Source of the DNA: Sinorhizobium glycinis
GTDB taxonomy: Bacteria; Pseudomonadota; Alphaproteobacteria; Rhizobiales; Rhizobiaceae
Reading direction: 5' to 3'
Assembly (NCBI RefSeq): GCF_001651865.1
Contig: NZ_LPUX01000053.1
Coordinates: 1,178,001-1,242,000, forward strand
DNA length: 64,000 nt
The first letter of the stretch is position 1. Every line of letters starts with the position of its first letter. The notes beneath the pieces were generated by a model. It had not been told where the DNA came from. It made no database searches and saw only the letters and a list, made by a program, of their open reading frames with translations. Shown here in pieces: positions 8,684 through 19,397 of the stretch. A program made the translations under genes and the position numbers.

Positions 8684-9490
8684 CTACCCAGCCAACCACA
8701 GCCCGACCAGCCCCGCCGTGCCGACGACGATGCGCCAGATCGCGAAGGGCGTGAAGCCGCGATGCGAGACGAAATCGAGTAGCGAGCGCACGACGAAGAT
8801 CCCCGCGACGAAGGCGGCGATAAAGCCGATGCCGATGACGGTGATGTCGTCGAAGGAGAGCGCGTCCCGGTTCTTGTAGAGATCGATCGTGAAGGCGCCG
8901 ACCATGGTCGGCATGGCGAGGAAGAAGGAGAACTCGGCCGCCGAACGCTTGTCGGTTCCCATCAAAAGGGCTCCGGCGATCGTCGCGCCGGAGCGCGAGG
9001 TGCCCGGGATCATCGCCAGGCACTGGAAGAGGCCGATCTTCAGCGCCAGCGAGGGCGGGTAGTCGAAGACGTCGGTATAGCGCGGCGCCAGCGGCAGGCG
9101 GTCGATCACATAGAGGATGACGCCGCCGACGATCAGCACGACGCAGATCAGCATCGGCGTCTCGAACAGGACCGACTTGATGAAGCCGTGCGCCGCCGCG
9201 CCGATCAGCGCCGCCGGCAGGAAGGCGATGAGCACCGAGATGACGAAGCGCCGCGCCTTGGCGCTCGTCGGCAGGGCCAGCGCGATCGACAGCAGCTTCT
9301 GAAAATAGACGAGCAGGATGGCGAGGATGGCGCCGAGCTGAATGAGCACGGCGAATGTGTTACCGGGCGACTTGAAGCCGAGGAAGTGTCCGGCAAGAAG
9401 CACATGCGCCGTCGACGAGACGGGGATGAACTCCGTCAGTCCTTCTATGAGCCCGAGAACGAGCGCGCTGATGATCGATTGATCCGCCAT
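8684..9490 (-). CDS. uppP: Undecaprenyl-diphosphatase UppP (BacA)
   Basis: 268-residue integral membrane phosphatase that recycles undecaprenyl pyrophosphate to the monophosphate carrier needed for peptidoglycan and surface polysaccharide. Both signature regions are present: [20 protein letters not shown] near residue 13 and [19 protein letters not shown] near residue 160, with catalytic Glu and Ser/Arg residues. About eight hydrophobic segments and a normal length. It stands alone, convergent with the small peptide gene and divergent from the GST gene. This is UppP, historically also called BacA; it is not the SbmA-like peptide transporter BacA used in symbiosis. Confidence 0.95.
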   Translation of the reverse strand: MADQSIISALVLGLIEGLTEFIPVSSTAHVLLAGHFLGFKSPGNTFAVLIQLGAILAILLVYFQKLLSIALALPTSAKARRFVISVLIAFLPAALIGAAAHGFIKSVLFETPMLICVVLIVGGVILYVIDRLPLAPRYTDVFDYPPSLALKIGLFQCLAMIPGTSRSGATIAGALLMGTDKRSAAEFSFFLAMPTMVGAFTIDLYKNRDALSFDDITVIGIGFIAAFVAGIFVVRSLLDFVSHRGFTPFAIWRIVVGTAGLVGLWLAG

Positions 9491-9612
9491 TTATAAGATG
9501 TTCCTGATATACTGGGAGTTGGGAGGAGAAAGTCGATTCTCTTGTGTTTGCCACCGCAACTACCTATAGCTCGTTGTATGAAGCCGTGGCCAGTTGCATA
9601 AGCCGCGACGCC

Positions 9613-9717
9613 TACTGCATGTTTCCTTAAATCGAGCCGATTTAAGGACCAGAACATGCAGCGATTCAAAGTGCTACAGCGTCCTTTGTGCGTCTGAAAA
9701 GACGCACGGCGCTGTAG
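9613..9717. repeat. RIME1-like element
   Basis: Palindrome TACTGCATG...CATGCAG with internal CTTAAATCG/CGATTTAAG, spacer CGATTCAAAGTGCTACAGCG, then CGTCTGAAAAGACG and GCGCTGTAG. Nearly intact copy, in reverse order relative to the one at 19084. Confidence 0.93.
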
Positions 9718-9749
9718 ATCCCCGAAAAACAGCTGCAATCCGATCATCG

Positions 9750-10442
9750 ATGCCGACACTGTATCATCACCCCATGTCCTCCGCCTCTCGGTTCGTACGC
9801 CTTATTCTCTCAGAATATGGCTATCAGACGGAATTGAGCGAGGAACAGCCCTGGGAAAACCGGCGCGACTTCCTGGCACTGAATCCGGCCGGGACCCTGC
9901 CGGTCTATGTGGATGACAGCATGCGGGCGCTTTGCGGCGCGACGATCATCTCGGAGTATCTCGACGAGACGAGCGGCATCATGAAGCGCGATCGCCGGCT
10001 CCTGGCGGAGGATCCGTTCCAGCGGGCCGAGATCCGCCGGCTCACCGAATGGTTCCTGCAGAAGATGGAGGCCGACGTGACCCGGCCGCTGGTGCGCGAG
10101 CGCATCTTCAAGCTGCAGATGACGCCGGACCAGGGAGGCGGCGCACCGGATTCGAAGATCCTCCGGACCTCGCGCAACAATATCCGCCAGCACATGAAGT
10201 ATCTCTCCTGGCTCGCCGGCTCGCGCCCCTGGCTTGCCGGCGACCGGATCTCCTATGCCGACCTCGCGGCGGCCGCGGCGACCTCGGTGCTGGACTACCT
10301 TGGCGAAATCGACTGGTCCGACGCGCCGACCGCCAAGGAATGGTACCAGCGGCTGAAATCCCGGCCGTCCTTCCGCCCGCTGCTTGCCGAGCGGGTGCGC
10401 GGTGTAACCCCCGTTTCCCATTATGCGGATCTCGATTTCTAA
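9750..10442 (+). CDS. Glutathione S-transferase family protein
   Basis: 230-residue GST with N-terminal thioredoxin fold. It starts [20 protein letters not shown], has the cis-proline region [12 protein letters not shown] and [13 protein letters not shown], and a helical C-terminal domain with [18 protein letters not shown]. The start was taken at ATG 9750 because the longer frame reads through the RIME1 element. The N-terminal residue near position 11 is Ser, not Cys or Tyr; substrate not predictable. Only 10 bases separate it from queG, so the two probably form an operon with the following SDR. Confidence 0.88.
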   Translation: MPTLYHHPMSSASRFVRLILSEYGYQTELSEEQPWENRRDFLALNPAGTLPVYVDDSMRALCGATIISEYLDETSGIMKRDRRLLAEDPFQRAEIRRLTEWFLQKMEADVTRPLVRERIFKLQMTPDQGGGAPDSKILRTSRNNIRQHMKYLSWLAGSRPWLAGDRISYADLAAAAATSVLDYLGEIDWSDAPTAKEWYQRLKSRPSFRPLLAERVRGVTPVSHYADLDF

Positions 10443-10452
10443 GGAAACCACC

Positions 10453-11625
10453 ATGCCTGGCGACGCTGCCAAAGCGGGGAACCAGGACAGGAAACGACGG
10501 ACGCTCACCGCCTTCCTGAAAGAGGAAGCCGCGGCCAAGGGCTTCGACCTCTGTCGGATGACCCGGCCGGACGCGATTCCTGAGGCGCCGGGTCGGCTCC
10601 GGCAGTTCCTTGAAGCCGGCTGCCACGGCACGATGGAATGGCTGTCCGAGACGGCGGAGCGGCGCTCCGATCCGCGCGTGCTGTGGAGCGAAGTCCGCTC
10701 GATCGTCCTCTTCGGCATGAATTACGGTCCCGACACCGATCCGCTGGCAATCCTCGCGAAGCGGGACCGAGGCGCGATTTCCGTCTATGCGCAGAACCGC
10801 GACTATCACGACGTCGTCAAAGGGCGGCTGAAGGAGATCGCCACGCGCTTTGCCGCGCGCGCCGGCGAGGACGTGAAGGTCTTCGTCGACACCGCCCCGG
10901 TCATGGAAAAGCCGCTCGCGGAAAAGGCCGGCATCGGCTGGCAGGGCAAGCACACCAATCTCGTCAGCCGCGAATTCGGCTCCTGGCTCTTCCTCGGCAG
11001 CCTCTTCACGACCGCCGATCTCGACATCGACGTGCCCGAGCGCGACCATTGCGGCTCCTGCCGGGCCTGTCTCGACGCCTGTCCGACCGGCGCCTTCCCG
11101 GCGCCCTATCAGATCGATGCACGGCGCTGCATCTCCTACCTCACGATCGAGCACAAGGGGCCGATCGACCCCGAACTACGCCCATTGATCGGCAACCGCA
11201 TCTATGGCTGCGACGACTGTCTGGCGGTCTGTCCGTGGAACAAGTTCGCGCGCTCGGCCTCCGAGATGAAGCTCACGGCGCGGGAAGACCTCAAGGAACC
11301 GGAACTCGCCGCCCTGCTGACGCTCGACGACGCCGCCTTCCGCAGCCTGTTTTCCGGCTCCCCGGTGAAACGCATCGGCCGCGACCGCTTCGTCAGAAAT
11401 GTCTTGATCGCCGCCGGCAATTCCGGTGAAGAGAGGTTCGTACCCGCCTGCAAGGCCTTGGCGCGTGATGCCTCCCCGACCGTCCGGGCGATGGCGGTCT
11501 GGGCGCTTTCGCGGCTGATGGCGGCGGACGAGCTCGCCGCCTTTGCGAGCGAGTGCGAGCAGGAAAGCGACGATGAGGTGCTTGCGGAATGGCAAATGGC
11601 AGGAGTGAGCCGATGCATGTCCTGA
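10453..11625 (+). CDS. queG: Epoxyqueuosine reductase QueG
   Basis: 390-residue cobalamin- and iron-sulfur-dependent enzyme that reduces epoxyqueuosine to queuosine in the wobble position of GUN tRNAs. Seen: [10 protein letters not shown] near the N-terminus, GVEW-like [28 protein letters not shown], then two 4Fe-4S motifs [16 protein letters not shown] and [10 protein letters not shown], and a C-terminal HEAT-like stretch. ATG 10453 follows AAGGAAACCACC. Overlaps the next SDR gene by 13 bases. Confidence 0.95.
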   Translation: MPGDAAKAGNQDRKRRTLTAFLKEEAAAKGFDLCRMTRPDAIPEAPGRLRQFLEAGCHGTMEWLSETAERRSDPRVLWSEVRSIVLFGMNYGPDTDPLAILAKRDRGAISVYAQNRDYHDVVKGRLKEIATRFAARAGEDVKVFVDTAPVMEKPLAEKAGIGWQGKHTNLVSREFGSWLFLGSLFTTADLDIDVPERDHCGSCRACLDACPTGAFPAPYQIDARRCISYLTIEHKGPIDPELRPLIGNRIYGCDDCLAVCPWNKFARSASEMKLTAREDLKEPELAALLTLDDAAFRSLFSGSPVKRIGRDRFVRNVLIAAGNSGEERFVPACKALARDASPTVRAMAVWALSRLMAADELAAFASECEQESDDEVLAEWQMAGVSRCMS

Positions 11626-12488
11626 TACTGGGAGCCGGCTATTCCGGCACGGCCATCGCGAAGGCGCTTGCGCCCGATGCGCAGTCGGTAACGGGGACGA
11701 CCCGATCGCCGGACAAGCTTGCGGCACTTCGCGCGGCCGGCATCGAACCGCTGCTCTTCGACGGTGACGAAATTTCTCCGGAGCTCGCCGCGGCGATGGG
11801 CAAGGCGACGCACCTCGTCCAGTCGATTGCGCCCGGGCGTGACGGCGACCCAATGTTTCGCACCGGCACGCCGGCGCTCGACGAACTCCTGCCGAATCTT
11901 CGCTGGGTCGGTTATCTCTCCACCGTCGGCGTCTACGGCGACCACGGCGGCGGCTGGGTCAGCGAAGAGACGCCGATAAAGCCGGTCTCGCAGCGCTCGA
12001 GGGAACGGGTCGAGGCGGAAAACGCCTGGCTCGACCATGGCGCCCGGCACGGCGTTCCCGTCGCCGTGCTTCGGCTTGCCGGCATCTACGGACCTGGCCG
12101 CAATGCCTTCCGCAATCTTGCCGAAGGCACGGCGCGCCGCGTCGTGAAGCCGAACCAGGTCTTCAATCGCATCCGCGTCGAGGATATCGGCTCGGCAGCC
12201 GCCTTCCTCGCCGGCCGCGGCATGGGCGGGATCTTCAACGTCACCGACGACGAGCCGGGGCCGCCGCAGGACGTGGTGGCCGAGGCCGCCCGGCTGATGG
12301 GCGTCGAGCCGCCGGCAGAAATTCCCTTTGACACCGCCGACATGTCGCCGATGGCGCGCTCCTTCTATGGCGAGAACAAGCGCGTCTCCAACCGACGGCT
12401 GCGCCAGGCCGGCTTCGAATTCGCCTTCCCGAATTATCGCGTCTCGCTTGCACAGTTATGGGCGAGCGGCACTTGGCGCGGTGAATAG
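11613..12488 (+). CDS. NAD-dependent epimerase/dehydratase (YeeZ-like SDR)
   Basis: 291-residue extended SDR-like protein. [19 protein letters not shown] is the dinucleotide loop. [24 protein letters not shown] and [17 protein letters not shown] match the YeeZ-type group. The usual YxxxK is not evident, so catalytic activity is open. The ATG sits inside the queG end behind AGGAGTGAGCCG, a sign of translational coupling. Substrate unknown; the association with queG is seen in other rhizobia from memory, without an established link. Confidence 0.85.
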   Translation: MHVLILGAGYSGTAIAKALAPDAQSVTGTTRSPDKLAALRAAGIEPLLFDGDEISPELAAAMGKATHLVQSIAPGRDGDPMFRTGTPALDELLPNLRWVGYLSTVGVYGDHGGGWVSEETPIKPVSQRSRERVEAENAWLDHGARHGVPVAVLRLAGIYGPGRNAFRNLAEGTARRVVKPNQVFNRIRVEDIGSAAAFLAGRGMGGIFNVTDDEPGPPQDVVAEAARLMGVEPPAEIPFDTADMSPMARSFYGENKRVSNRRLRQAGFEFAFPNYRVSLAQLWASGTWRGE

Positions 12489-12948
12489 ATCCAACTCGGC
12501 AATACTCCTATCAGAATATCACCCCCTGCCAAAAGCATGTCCTGAGATCATCCGAAAGTAATGGATCCGGGTGACTCGGCTTGACTGCCGCATGCTGCCA
12601 TAATTCGCCTTATACTTGGACAACGATCTGCAACCTAAGCGATAAGTCCGGTGTTTCATGATAGAAATGCGCCAAGATGCACGCGAATCGAAATTTTAAA
12701 TGATTTTTTACATTCGCTTGGCAGCTGCACGGAACCAAAGGCAAGGACCATCGTTTAGTCGCTGATTTCAAAGAACTTCTTCCGGTATTCTAAAACAATT
12801 CAAATGGTCTTCCGTTTTAAAATTAAGGATGTTTTTGCGGAATCCTAATGGAAGGTTAAGGGTTGAAGCACGGTTTTGCCATTTTTCACCCTAATTAGCT
12901 CGAACTGCAAGGGAACTAGTCGAACATTCAATCCGAAGGGGTCGTCGC
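12489..12948. other. AT-rich intergenic region upstream of the rlpA-like gene
   Basis: 460 bases without a credible gene and visibly richer in A and T than the surroundings, with runs such as GAAATTTTAAATGATTTTTT and GTTTTAAAATTAAGG. No repeat of the five families is present. It is probably a long 5' leader or promoter region of the downstream gene, a decayed gene or an unannotated RNA. No exact CtrA, Irr or MarR-type palindrome was found. Confidence 0.5.
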
Positions 12949-13323
12949 TTGAAGCCAGCGAGAATCAAGACTGCTGCCGCCGCAGCGCTATTCGCCGTCG
13001 GGATGGGTTTGGTCTCGGCATCCGACAGTCAGGCAAAGGGAACGGGCTGCGGTGGCGCCTCCTGGTATGCCCTCACCTCGAAAACCGCCTCCGGCGAGCG
13101 CATGAACGCGGCGCGCCTGACGGCCGCGCACCGCAGCCTCAAATTCGGTACCAGGGTCCAGGTCACCAACAAGCGGAACGGCAAGTCCGTCGTCGTCCGC
13201 ATCAACGATCGCGGCCCGTTCATTCGCGGCCGGGTCCTCGATCTTTCCAAGGCCGCCGCCTCGCAGATCGGCATGATCCGCTCGGGCACGGCCAGCATCT
13301 GCTATCAGGTCATCAATTCCTGA
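12949..13323 (+). CDS. RlpA-like double-psi beta-barrel exported protein
   Basis: 124-residue septal ring lytic transglycosylase RlpA family protein, exported by a signal peptide ([20 protein letters not shown] then VSASDSQA). The mature part is the double-psi barrel: [58 protein letters not shown]. No SPOR domain. The start is TTG, preceded by AAGGGG at workable spacing; no in-frame ATG precedes the signal peptide. Likely acts on or binds peptidoglycan during growth or division; catalytic activity not certain for this short form. Confidence 0.88.
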   Translation: MKPARIKTAAAAALFAVGMGLVSASDSQAKGTGCGGASWYALTSKTASGERMNAARLTAAHRSLKFGTRVQVTNKRNGKSVVVRINDRGPFIRGRVLDLSKAAASQIGMIRSGTASICYQVINS

Positions 13324-13374
13324 CCGGCCACCGTCCACCGTCACTGGGGTGGACGGACCTCTGCGGGGCCGGTC
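13322..13374 (+). terminator. Long nested hairpin after the rlpA-like gene
   Basis: Outer arms GACCGGCC / GGCCGGTC and inner arms CCGTCCACC / GGTGGACGG. There is no T run, so it may be a Rho-assisted terminator or an mRNA-end stabiliser. Confidence 0.5.
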
Positions 13375-13453
13375 GCTCCCGCACATATTGCGGCCGCTCA
13401 CTTGCTCTTCGGTGCCATCGCCGCTACCACGGCGAAAAAGGAGTTGATCGAAG

Positions 13454-14743
13454 ATGCGATTGGGCGGACGGCTCGCTGGAGCCATAGACGTTCTTGAGGA
13501 TATCGAAAAGCGCAAGCGCCCCGTCGCCGACGCGCTCAAGGACTGGGGCCTCTCGCATCGCTTCGCCGGATCGGGCGATCGCGCCGCCATCGGCAACATC
13601 GTCTACGATGCGCTGCGGATGAAGCTTTCCCACGCCTATCTGATGGATAGCGACAGCCCGGCCGCCCTTGGCCACGCGGTCATGTACCGGCAATGGGGCC
13701 TCACGCCCGACAAGCTCGCCGCAGAACTCGCAGACGACAAGTTTGCCCCGCAGCCGCCTTCGGCCGAGACGATGACGGCGTTCAGCGAGCGCCGTATCGA
13801 GAACGCGCCCCTCAATGTCCAAGGCGACATTCCCGAGTGGACGCAAGCCTCTTTCGAGGACAATTTTTCCGACGACTGGCTTGACGAGGCGAGAGCACTC
13901 GCCGGCCGCCCGACCCTCGACCTTCGCGTCAATACCTTGAAGGCCAGCCGCGACAAGGTGCTGAAATCCCTGGAGCGCAGCGGCGCAGAGCCGGCGGCGA
14001 TCGCTCGCTACGGCGTCCGCATCCCGGCCGGCGAAGGCGCCTCGCGCCTGCCGAACGTGACCGCAGAAATCTCGTTCCAGAAGGGCTGGTTCGAGGTCCA
14101 GGACGAAGGATCGCAGATCGTCGCCGACCTGGTCTTCCCGCGGGAGGGCGAGCAGGTGCTCGACTACTGCGCCGGCGGCGGCGGCAAGACGCTCGCGATC
14201 TCCGCCGCCATGAACAACAAGGGCCAGGTGCATGCCTACGACACCGACCGCAAGCGGCTCGCGCCGATCATTGAGCGGCTGAAACGGGCCGGCACCCGCA
14301 ATGTCCAGGTCCACGAGTCGGCGGATTCGCTTGCGGCGCTTGCCGGCCGCTGCGACCGGGTGCTCGTCGACGCCCCCTGCACCGGCACCGGAACCTGGCG
14401 GCGCCGGCCCGACACGAAGTGGCGCCTGACGCAGAAGAACCTCGAGGAGCGGCTCGCGCAGCAGGAGGAGGCGCTCGCCGGTGCCGCCCAGTTCGTGCGC
14501 CCTGGCGGGCACCTGATCTACGTGACCTGTTCCGTTCTTCCGGAGGAAAACGAAGCGCAGGTCTACGGCTTCTGCGAGGACAATCCGGAATTCGAAATCC
14601 TCTCGGCCGCCGATACATGGGCGGCGCTGTTCGGCACCGACAAGCCGCAGCCCTGGTCGGCCGACATGAAGACCGTGACGCTGACGCCCGCCTCGACCGG
14701 AACCGACGGGTTTTTCTTCTGCCTGATGGGCAGGAAAGCATAG
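13454..14743 (+). CDS. RsmB-family 16S rRNA (cytosine-5)-methyltransferase
   Basis: 429-residue NOL1/NOP2/Sun-type RNA m5C methyltransferase. The SAM loop VLDYCAGGGGKTLAISAAM is near residue 235. The two conserved cysteines are C309 in VDAPCTGTGTWRRRPD and C359 in YVTCSVLPEENE, the catalytic and release residues. An N-terminal helical region resembles the NusB-like domain of RsmB but is shorter and degenerate. Target is probably C967 of 16S rRNA, though alphaproteobacterial members are not all tested. It starts behind AAGGAG. Confidence 0.9.
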   Translation: MRLGGRLAGAIDVLEDIEKRKRPVADALKDWGLSHRFAGSGDRAAIGNIVYDALRMKLSHAYLMDSDSPAALGHAVMYRQWGLTPDKLAAELADDKFAPQPPSAETMTAFSERRIENAPLNVQGDIPEWTQASFEDNFSDDWLDEARALAGRPTLDLRVNTLKASRDKVLKSLERSGAEPAAIARYGVRIPAGEGASRLPNVTAEISFQKGWFEVQDEGSQIVADLVFPREGEQVLDYCAGGGGKTLAISAAMNNKGQVHAYDTDRKRLAPIIERLKRAGTRNVQVHESADSLAALAGRCDRVLVDAPCTGTGTWRRRPDTKWRLTQKNLEERLAQQEEALAGAAQFVRPGGHLIYVTCSVLPEENEAQVYGFCEDNPEFEILSAADTWAALFGTDKPQPWSADMKTVTLTPASTGTDGFFFCLMGRKA

Positions 14744-14771
14744 CGAGACCTCCACAAGGGGAAGTCGCAAA

Positions 14772-14788
14772 TTTGAAAATGTTCTAAA
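14772..14788. promoter_or_regulatory. ICE/Irr-box-like palindrome upstream of the imelysin operon
   Basis: TTTGAAAATGTTCTAAA, which matches the palindrome in front of mbfA in this window (TTTAGAATTGTTCTAAA) at 14 of 17 positions. It lies about 100 bases before the imelysin ATG, next to a TTGACA at 14798. Irr regulates iron genes through such sites in Rhizobiales; binding here is inferred. Confidence 0.5.
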
Positions 14789-14890
14789 CTATACACTTTG
14801 ACACCAGTTTGCTTTTGGTCCATGACAATGGCGCTTCAACGGGCTCCGAGAGGCTTTCTGGCTGCCCGGGGAAAAGCCAAGGAGAGGGTC

Positions 14891-16171
<1,281 letters not shown>

Positions 16172-16220
16172 GCAGAAAAGGCGGGCCGCTCCCGGCAAGG
16201 TGCGGCCCGGCTCTTGCCCG

Positions 16221-17957
16221 ATGAAGGTCCTGACCGCCCGCTTCCTTGCGCTGCTGATTGCCGCGCCTATCGGCTTCGCCGCTGCGGCGGAGATCGGCGG
16301 GAAAGCGACTGTTGATACCCCCCTCTGCCCTGCCGGGCATCTCCCGCACAAGGAGGGAGATTGGCCAGAGGCGAAGGGCTGCCCGACGGACACGTCGCAA
16401 GCGCCGCCTTCGTCGACTGCAAGGGTACCCGCCCAGCCCCATTCGCTGAGCAGGACGTCGCCGTTTGCCGATCTCCCCCCTTGTGGGGGAGATGCCCGGC
16501 AGGGCAGAGGGGGGTGCCTCCCCCAACGCCACGATCTTTCCGAACAGGACCTGCAGCGCGTCGAGACCGTCACCCGGCCGACCACGGATTTCTCGAAAGC
16601 CGAACAATTCGAGGCGATGTCCGGCGGCGCGACGACCACGATTGCCCCGATCGACGAGAAGGTCTTCCAGCAATTCTCCGCCAACCTGCCTTTCGAGGAC
16701 GAGCAGAATTTCAAGCTTGGCAAGGCGCTGTTCGAAAAGCTCTGGGTCTCCGCCCCTTCCTCGACGCAGGCTTCCGACGGGCTCGGCCCCCTCTATAACG
16801 CCCGCGCCTGCGAGAGCTGTCATCTGCGCGACGGGCGCGGCCGTCCTCCCGAGGCAGGCGACGCGACATCGACGGTCTTCCGTCTCGCCCGTCCGCCGCA
16901 CGACGAAGCCGAACGCCGCATGGTCGCCGACCACGAGGTGCTCAACCTTCCTGATCCTGCCTACGGCGCGCAGCTGCAGGACAGCGCCGTGCCGGGACTT
17001 GCCGCCGAAGGGCGTCTCAAGGTCAGCTATACGGAAGAGCAGGTGACCCTTTCCAGAGGCGAGACGGTCTCGCTCCGCAAACCCGAATACGCGGTTGCCG
17101 ATCTCGGCTATGGTCGGATGGACCCGACGACCACTCTGTCGCCCCGCGTGACCCCGCCGATGATCGGACTCGGCCTCGTTGAAATGATCCACGAGGCCGA
17201 CATCCTTGCGCAGGCCGACCCGGAAGACCGGGATGGCGACGGCATCAGCGGACGGGCGGCGCTGGTACGGGATCGGGACAGCGGCAAGATCGCCCTCGGC
17301 CGCTTCGGCTGGAAGGCCCAGAACCCGACCATTCGCCAGCAGGCCGCAGACGCTTTCGCGATCGATATCGGCATTTCCACTCCCGCCGCCAACCGCAGCC
17401 ACGGCGATTGCACCAAGGCGCAGAACGCCTGCCTCTCGCTCCCGACCGGCGTGCAGGCGCGGCTCGGGCCGGTCGAGGCGCCCGACCCGGTGCTCGGCCT
17501 CGTCACCTTCTATTCCGCCAATCTCGCGGTGCCCGCCCGCCGGAAGGCAGGCTTTCCGCAGACCCTGCAAGGCAAGCAGCTGTTCTACGAGGCGGGCTGT
17601 CCTGCCTGTCACCTACCGAAATACGTGACCCGGCGCGATGCTCCGCACAAGGAACTGGCTTTCCAGCTGATCTGGCCCTATTCCGACTTCCTGTTGCACG
17701 ACATGGGCGAGGGATTGGCCGACGGCCAGCAGGTCGGCGTGGCCAGCGGACGCGAATGGCGCACGCCGCCGCTCTGGGGGCTGGGCTTGACGAAGACCGT
17801 CAGCGGTCACACGTTCCTGCTTCATGACGGGCGTGCCCGCAACTTTACCGAGGCCATCCTCTGGCACGGCGGCGAAGCGGAAATGGCCCGCAGTGCCTTC
17901 GTCGCCATGTCGCGGGACGATCGTCTTGCCCTGCTTTCCTTTCTGGAGTCGCTCTGA
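16221..17957 (+). CDS. Di-haem oxidoreductase (DHOR family) with an in-frame repeat insert
   Basis: 578-residue periplasmic c-type cytochrome of the di-haem oxidoreductase (thiol oxidoreductase-like) family. Signal peptide MKVLTARFLALLIAAPIGFA. Haem motifs CESCH (C197-H201) and CPACH (C460-H464), with DGLGPLYNAR before the first and FLLHDGRARNFTEAILWHGG near the end. Residues about 32-100 do not belong to the family: they are the translation of a complete palindromic intergenic element (family C) that also occurs at 60882. The insert lies between the signal peptide and DLSEQDLQRV, where the family domain starts, and adds four cysteines. It sits 49 bases after the imelysin and overlaps the second imelysin by one base. 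Probably shuttles electrons or changes iron redox state for the imelysins. Confidence 0.88.
   Translation: MKVLTARFLALLIAAPIGFAAAAEIGGKATVDTPLCPAGHLPHKEGDWPEAKGCPTDTSQAPPSSTARVPAQPHSLSRTSPFADLPPCGGDARQGRGGCLPQRHDLSEQDLQRVETVTRPTTDFSKAEQFEAMSGGATTTIAPIDEKVFQQFSANLPFEDEQNFKLGKALFEKLWVSAPSSTQASDGLGPLYNARACESCHLRDGRGRPPEAGDATSTVFRLARPPHDEAERRMVADHEVLNLPDPAYGAQLQDSAVPGLAAEGRLKVSYTEEQVTLSRGETVSLRKPEYAVADLGYGRMDPTTTLSPRVTPPMIGLGLVEMIHEADILAQADPEDRDGDGISGRAALVRDRDSGKIALGRFGWKAQNPTIRQQAADAFAIDIGISTPAANRSHGDCTKAQNACLSLPTGVQARLGPVEAPDPVLGLVTFYSANLAVPARRKAGFPQTLQGKQLFYEAGCPACHLPKYVTRRDAPHKELAFQLIWPYSDFLLHDMGEGLADGQQVGVASGREWRTPPLWGLGLTKTVSGHTFLLHDGRARNFTEAILWHGGEAEMARSAFVAMSRDDRLALLSFLESL
16316..16520. 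repeat. Palindromic repeat, family C, copy inside a coding region
   Basis: Left arm CCCCCCTCTGCCCTGCCGGG with CATCTCCC, right arm GGGGGAGATGCCCGGCAGGG with CAGAGGGGGG. Same arms and internal order as the intergenic copy at 60882-61074. Open in the reading frame of the di-haem oxidoreductase from end to end. Confidence 0.92.
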
Positions 17958-19081
17958 TGCGCCTGCGCTTTTCCCTGACCCTCGGCTTGCTGCTTCTTGC
18001 AGTCGTCGCGCCCGCGGCGGCGCAGGAAGGCGCCACTCTTTCGCCGCGCGCCCTCGACGAAGCGGCATTGCCAGGCGTAATGGCGAAGGCGGTGGATTAC
18101 TTCATCGTCCCCGGTTACCGCGACCTTTCGCGCGCCACCGCCGACCTTGTCGAAGCAAGTGCGGCACTCTGCGCGACGCCTTCCGCCCCGGCGCTTGAAG
18201 CGACGCGATCGGCTTTCTCGGATGTCGTGCGAAAATGGTCGACGATCGAAATCGTCCGCCTTGGTCCGGCCCTCGAACAGAACCGGTTCGAGCGTTTTCT
18301 CTTCTATCCCGACCGCAAGAGCACCGGCCTCAAGCAGGTGCAGGCCATTCTCGCGAAGCGGGACGAGAGCGCGACGCACGCGGAGAGCCTCAAGGTGAAG
18401 AGCGTCGCCGTGCAGGGCCTCGGGGCGTTCGAATATGTTCTTTACGGCACGGGAGCGGAGGCGCTCAACGGCGAGGATGGCCGCTTTCGCTGCCGTTACG
18501 GAATGGCGATCTCGGAGAATTTGAAGTCGATTGCCGGTGAGTTGCTTGCCGCCTGGGAGGAGCCCGAGGGCATCCAGTCCGCCTGGAAGGCGCCGGGCCC
18601 TGACAACCCGCTCTTCCGAGACAACAAGGAAGCGGCGACCGAACTGCTCGGGGTTCTCGTGCATAGCGTCGAAATGGTCAAAGACCAGCGGCTGCGCCCC
18701 TTCTATGACGGGGCGATCGACGGAAATCCGGACAAGGGCCGCCCGAAGCTGGCCATCTACTGGCGATCGGGCAATACGATGGCGTCGATCGGCGCGAACC
18801 TGCGCGGCCTGCAGACGCTCTTCAGCATCGCGGGCATGGAAAACCTGCTTCCCGGCGACAGCCGTTCCATCGCCGGTTCGGTGAATTTCCTTTTCAAGGC
18901 GTTGATCAGCGCGAGCGACCGCGTCGAGGGGCCGATCGATGCGGCGCTCGCCGACAATAAACGGCGCTCCAGGCTCGACTTCATCGCCCTCAACACCGCC
19001 GACCTGCTCGACCGGCTGAACCGCGATTTCGGCGGCGCGATCGGGCTCGGGGCTGGTTTTTCCTTCGCGGATGGCGATTGA
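17957..19081 (+). CDS. Second imelysin family protein (HxxE histidine missing)
   Basis: 374-residue exported protein: signal peptide MRLRFSLTLGLLLLAVVAPA with QEG after the likely cut. Imelysin-type helical core with WSTIEIVRLGP and GLGAFEYVLYGTG. In the latter the histidine of the HxxE motif is glycine (G156) while the glutamate (E159) remains, so a peptidase-type metal site is doubtful. Its ATG shares one base with the stop of the di-haem gene, which means tight coupling. It corresponds to the PA4372-like member of the icmP cluster. A RIME1 element follows directly. Confidence 0.87.
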   Translation: MRLRFSLTLGLLLLAVVAPAAAQEGATLSPRALDEAALPGVMAKAVDYFIVPGYRDLSRATADLVEASAALCATPSAPALEATRSAFSDVVRKWSTIEIVRLGPALEQNRFERFLFYPDRKSTGLKQVQAILAKRDESATHAESLKVKSVAVQGLGAFEYVLYGTGAEALNGEDGRFRCRYGMAISENLKSIAGELLAAWEEPEGIQSAWKAPGPDNPLFRDNKEAATELLGVLVHSVEMVKDQRLRPFYDGAIDGNPDKGRPKLAIYWRSGNTMASIGANLRGLQTLFSIAGMENLLPGDSRSIAGSVNFLFKALISASDRVEGPIDAALADNKRRSRLDFIALNTADLLDRLNRDFGGAIGLGAGFSFADGD

Positions 19082-19083
19082 CA

Positions 19084-19188
19084 CTACAGCGCCGTGCGTC
19101 TTTTCAGACGCACCAAGGACGCTGTAGCACTTTGAATTGCTGCATGTTTTTGTCCTCCAATCGGCACGATTTGAGGAAACATGCAGTA
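19084..19188. repeat. RIME1-like element
   Basis: CTACAGCGCC, GCGTCTTTTCAGACGC, spacer CTTTGAATTGCTGCATG, then palindrome ending AACATGCAGTA. It starts three bases after the second imelysin stop. Confidence 0.93.
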
Positions 19189-19397
19189 ACGTGACAAGCC
19201 CGCAGAAGCCGCAGGTTGACAAGCCGCGGATTTCGGAGCAAAGCGCATTTCATGTCCGCTTTGGCGGGCATGCGTCACCTACGAAGGATCAACCCGAGAT
19301 GAACCCCGACAGTCGAAGTCGAGCCTTCATTGCGGCCGTCCGGACCTGATTGACCAGGGCTCCAGGCGGTCGGATGACCTCGCCCATGGAGCCCAGA

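Noticed and set aside
16221-16520. Treating the N-terminal part of the di-haem protein as a separate domain or as a misread start
   Set aside because: The signal peptide is upstream of the repeat and the haem domain downstream in the same frame. No start after the repeat would keep export.
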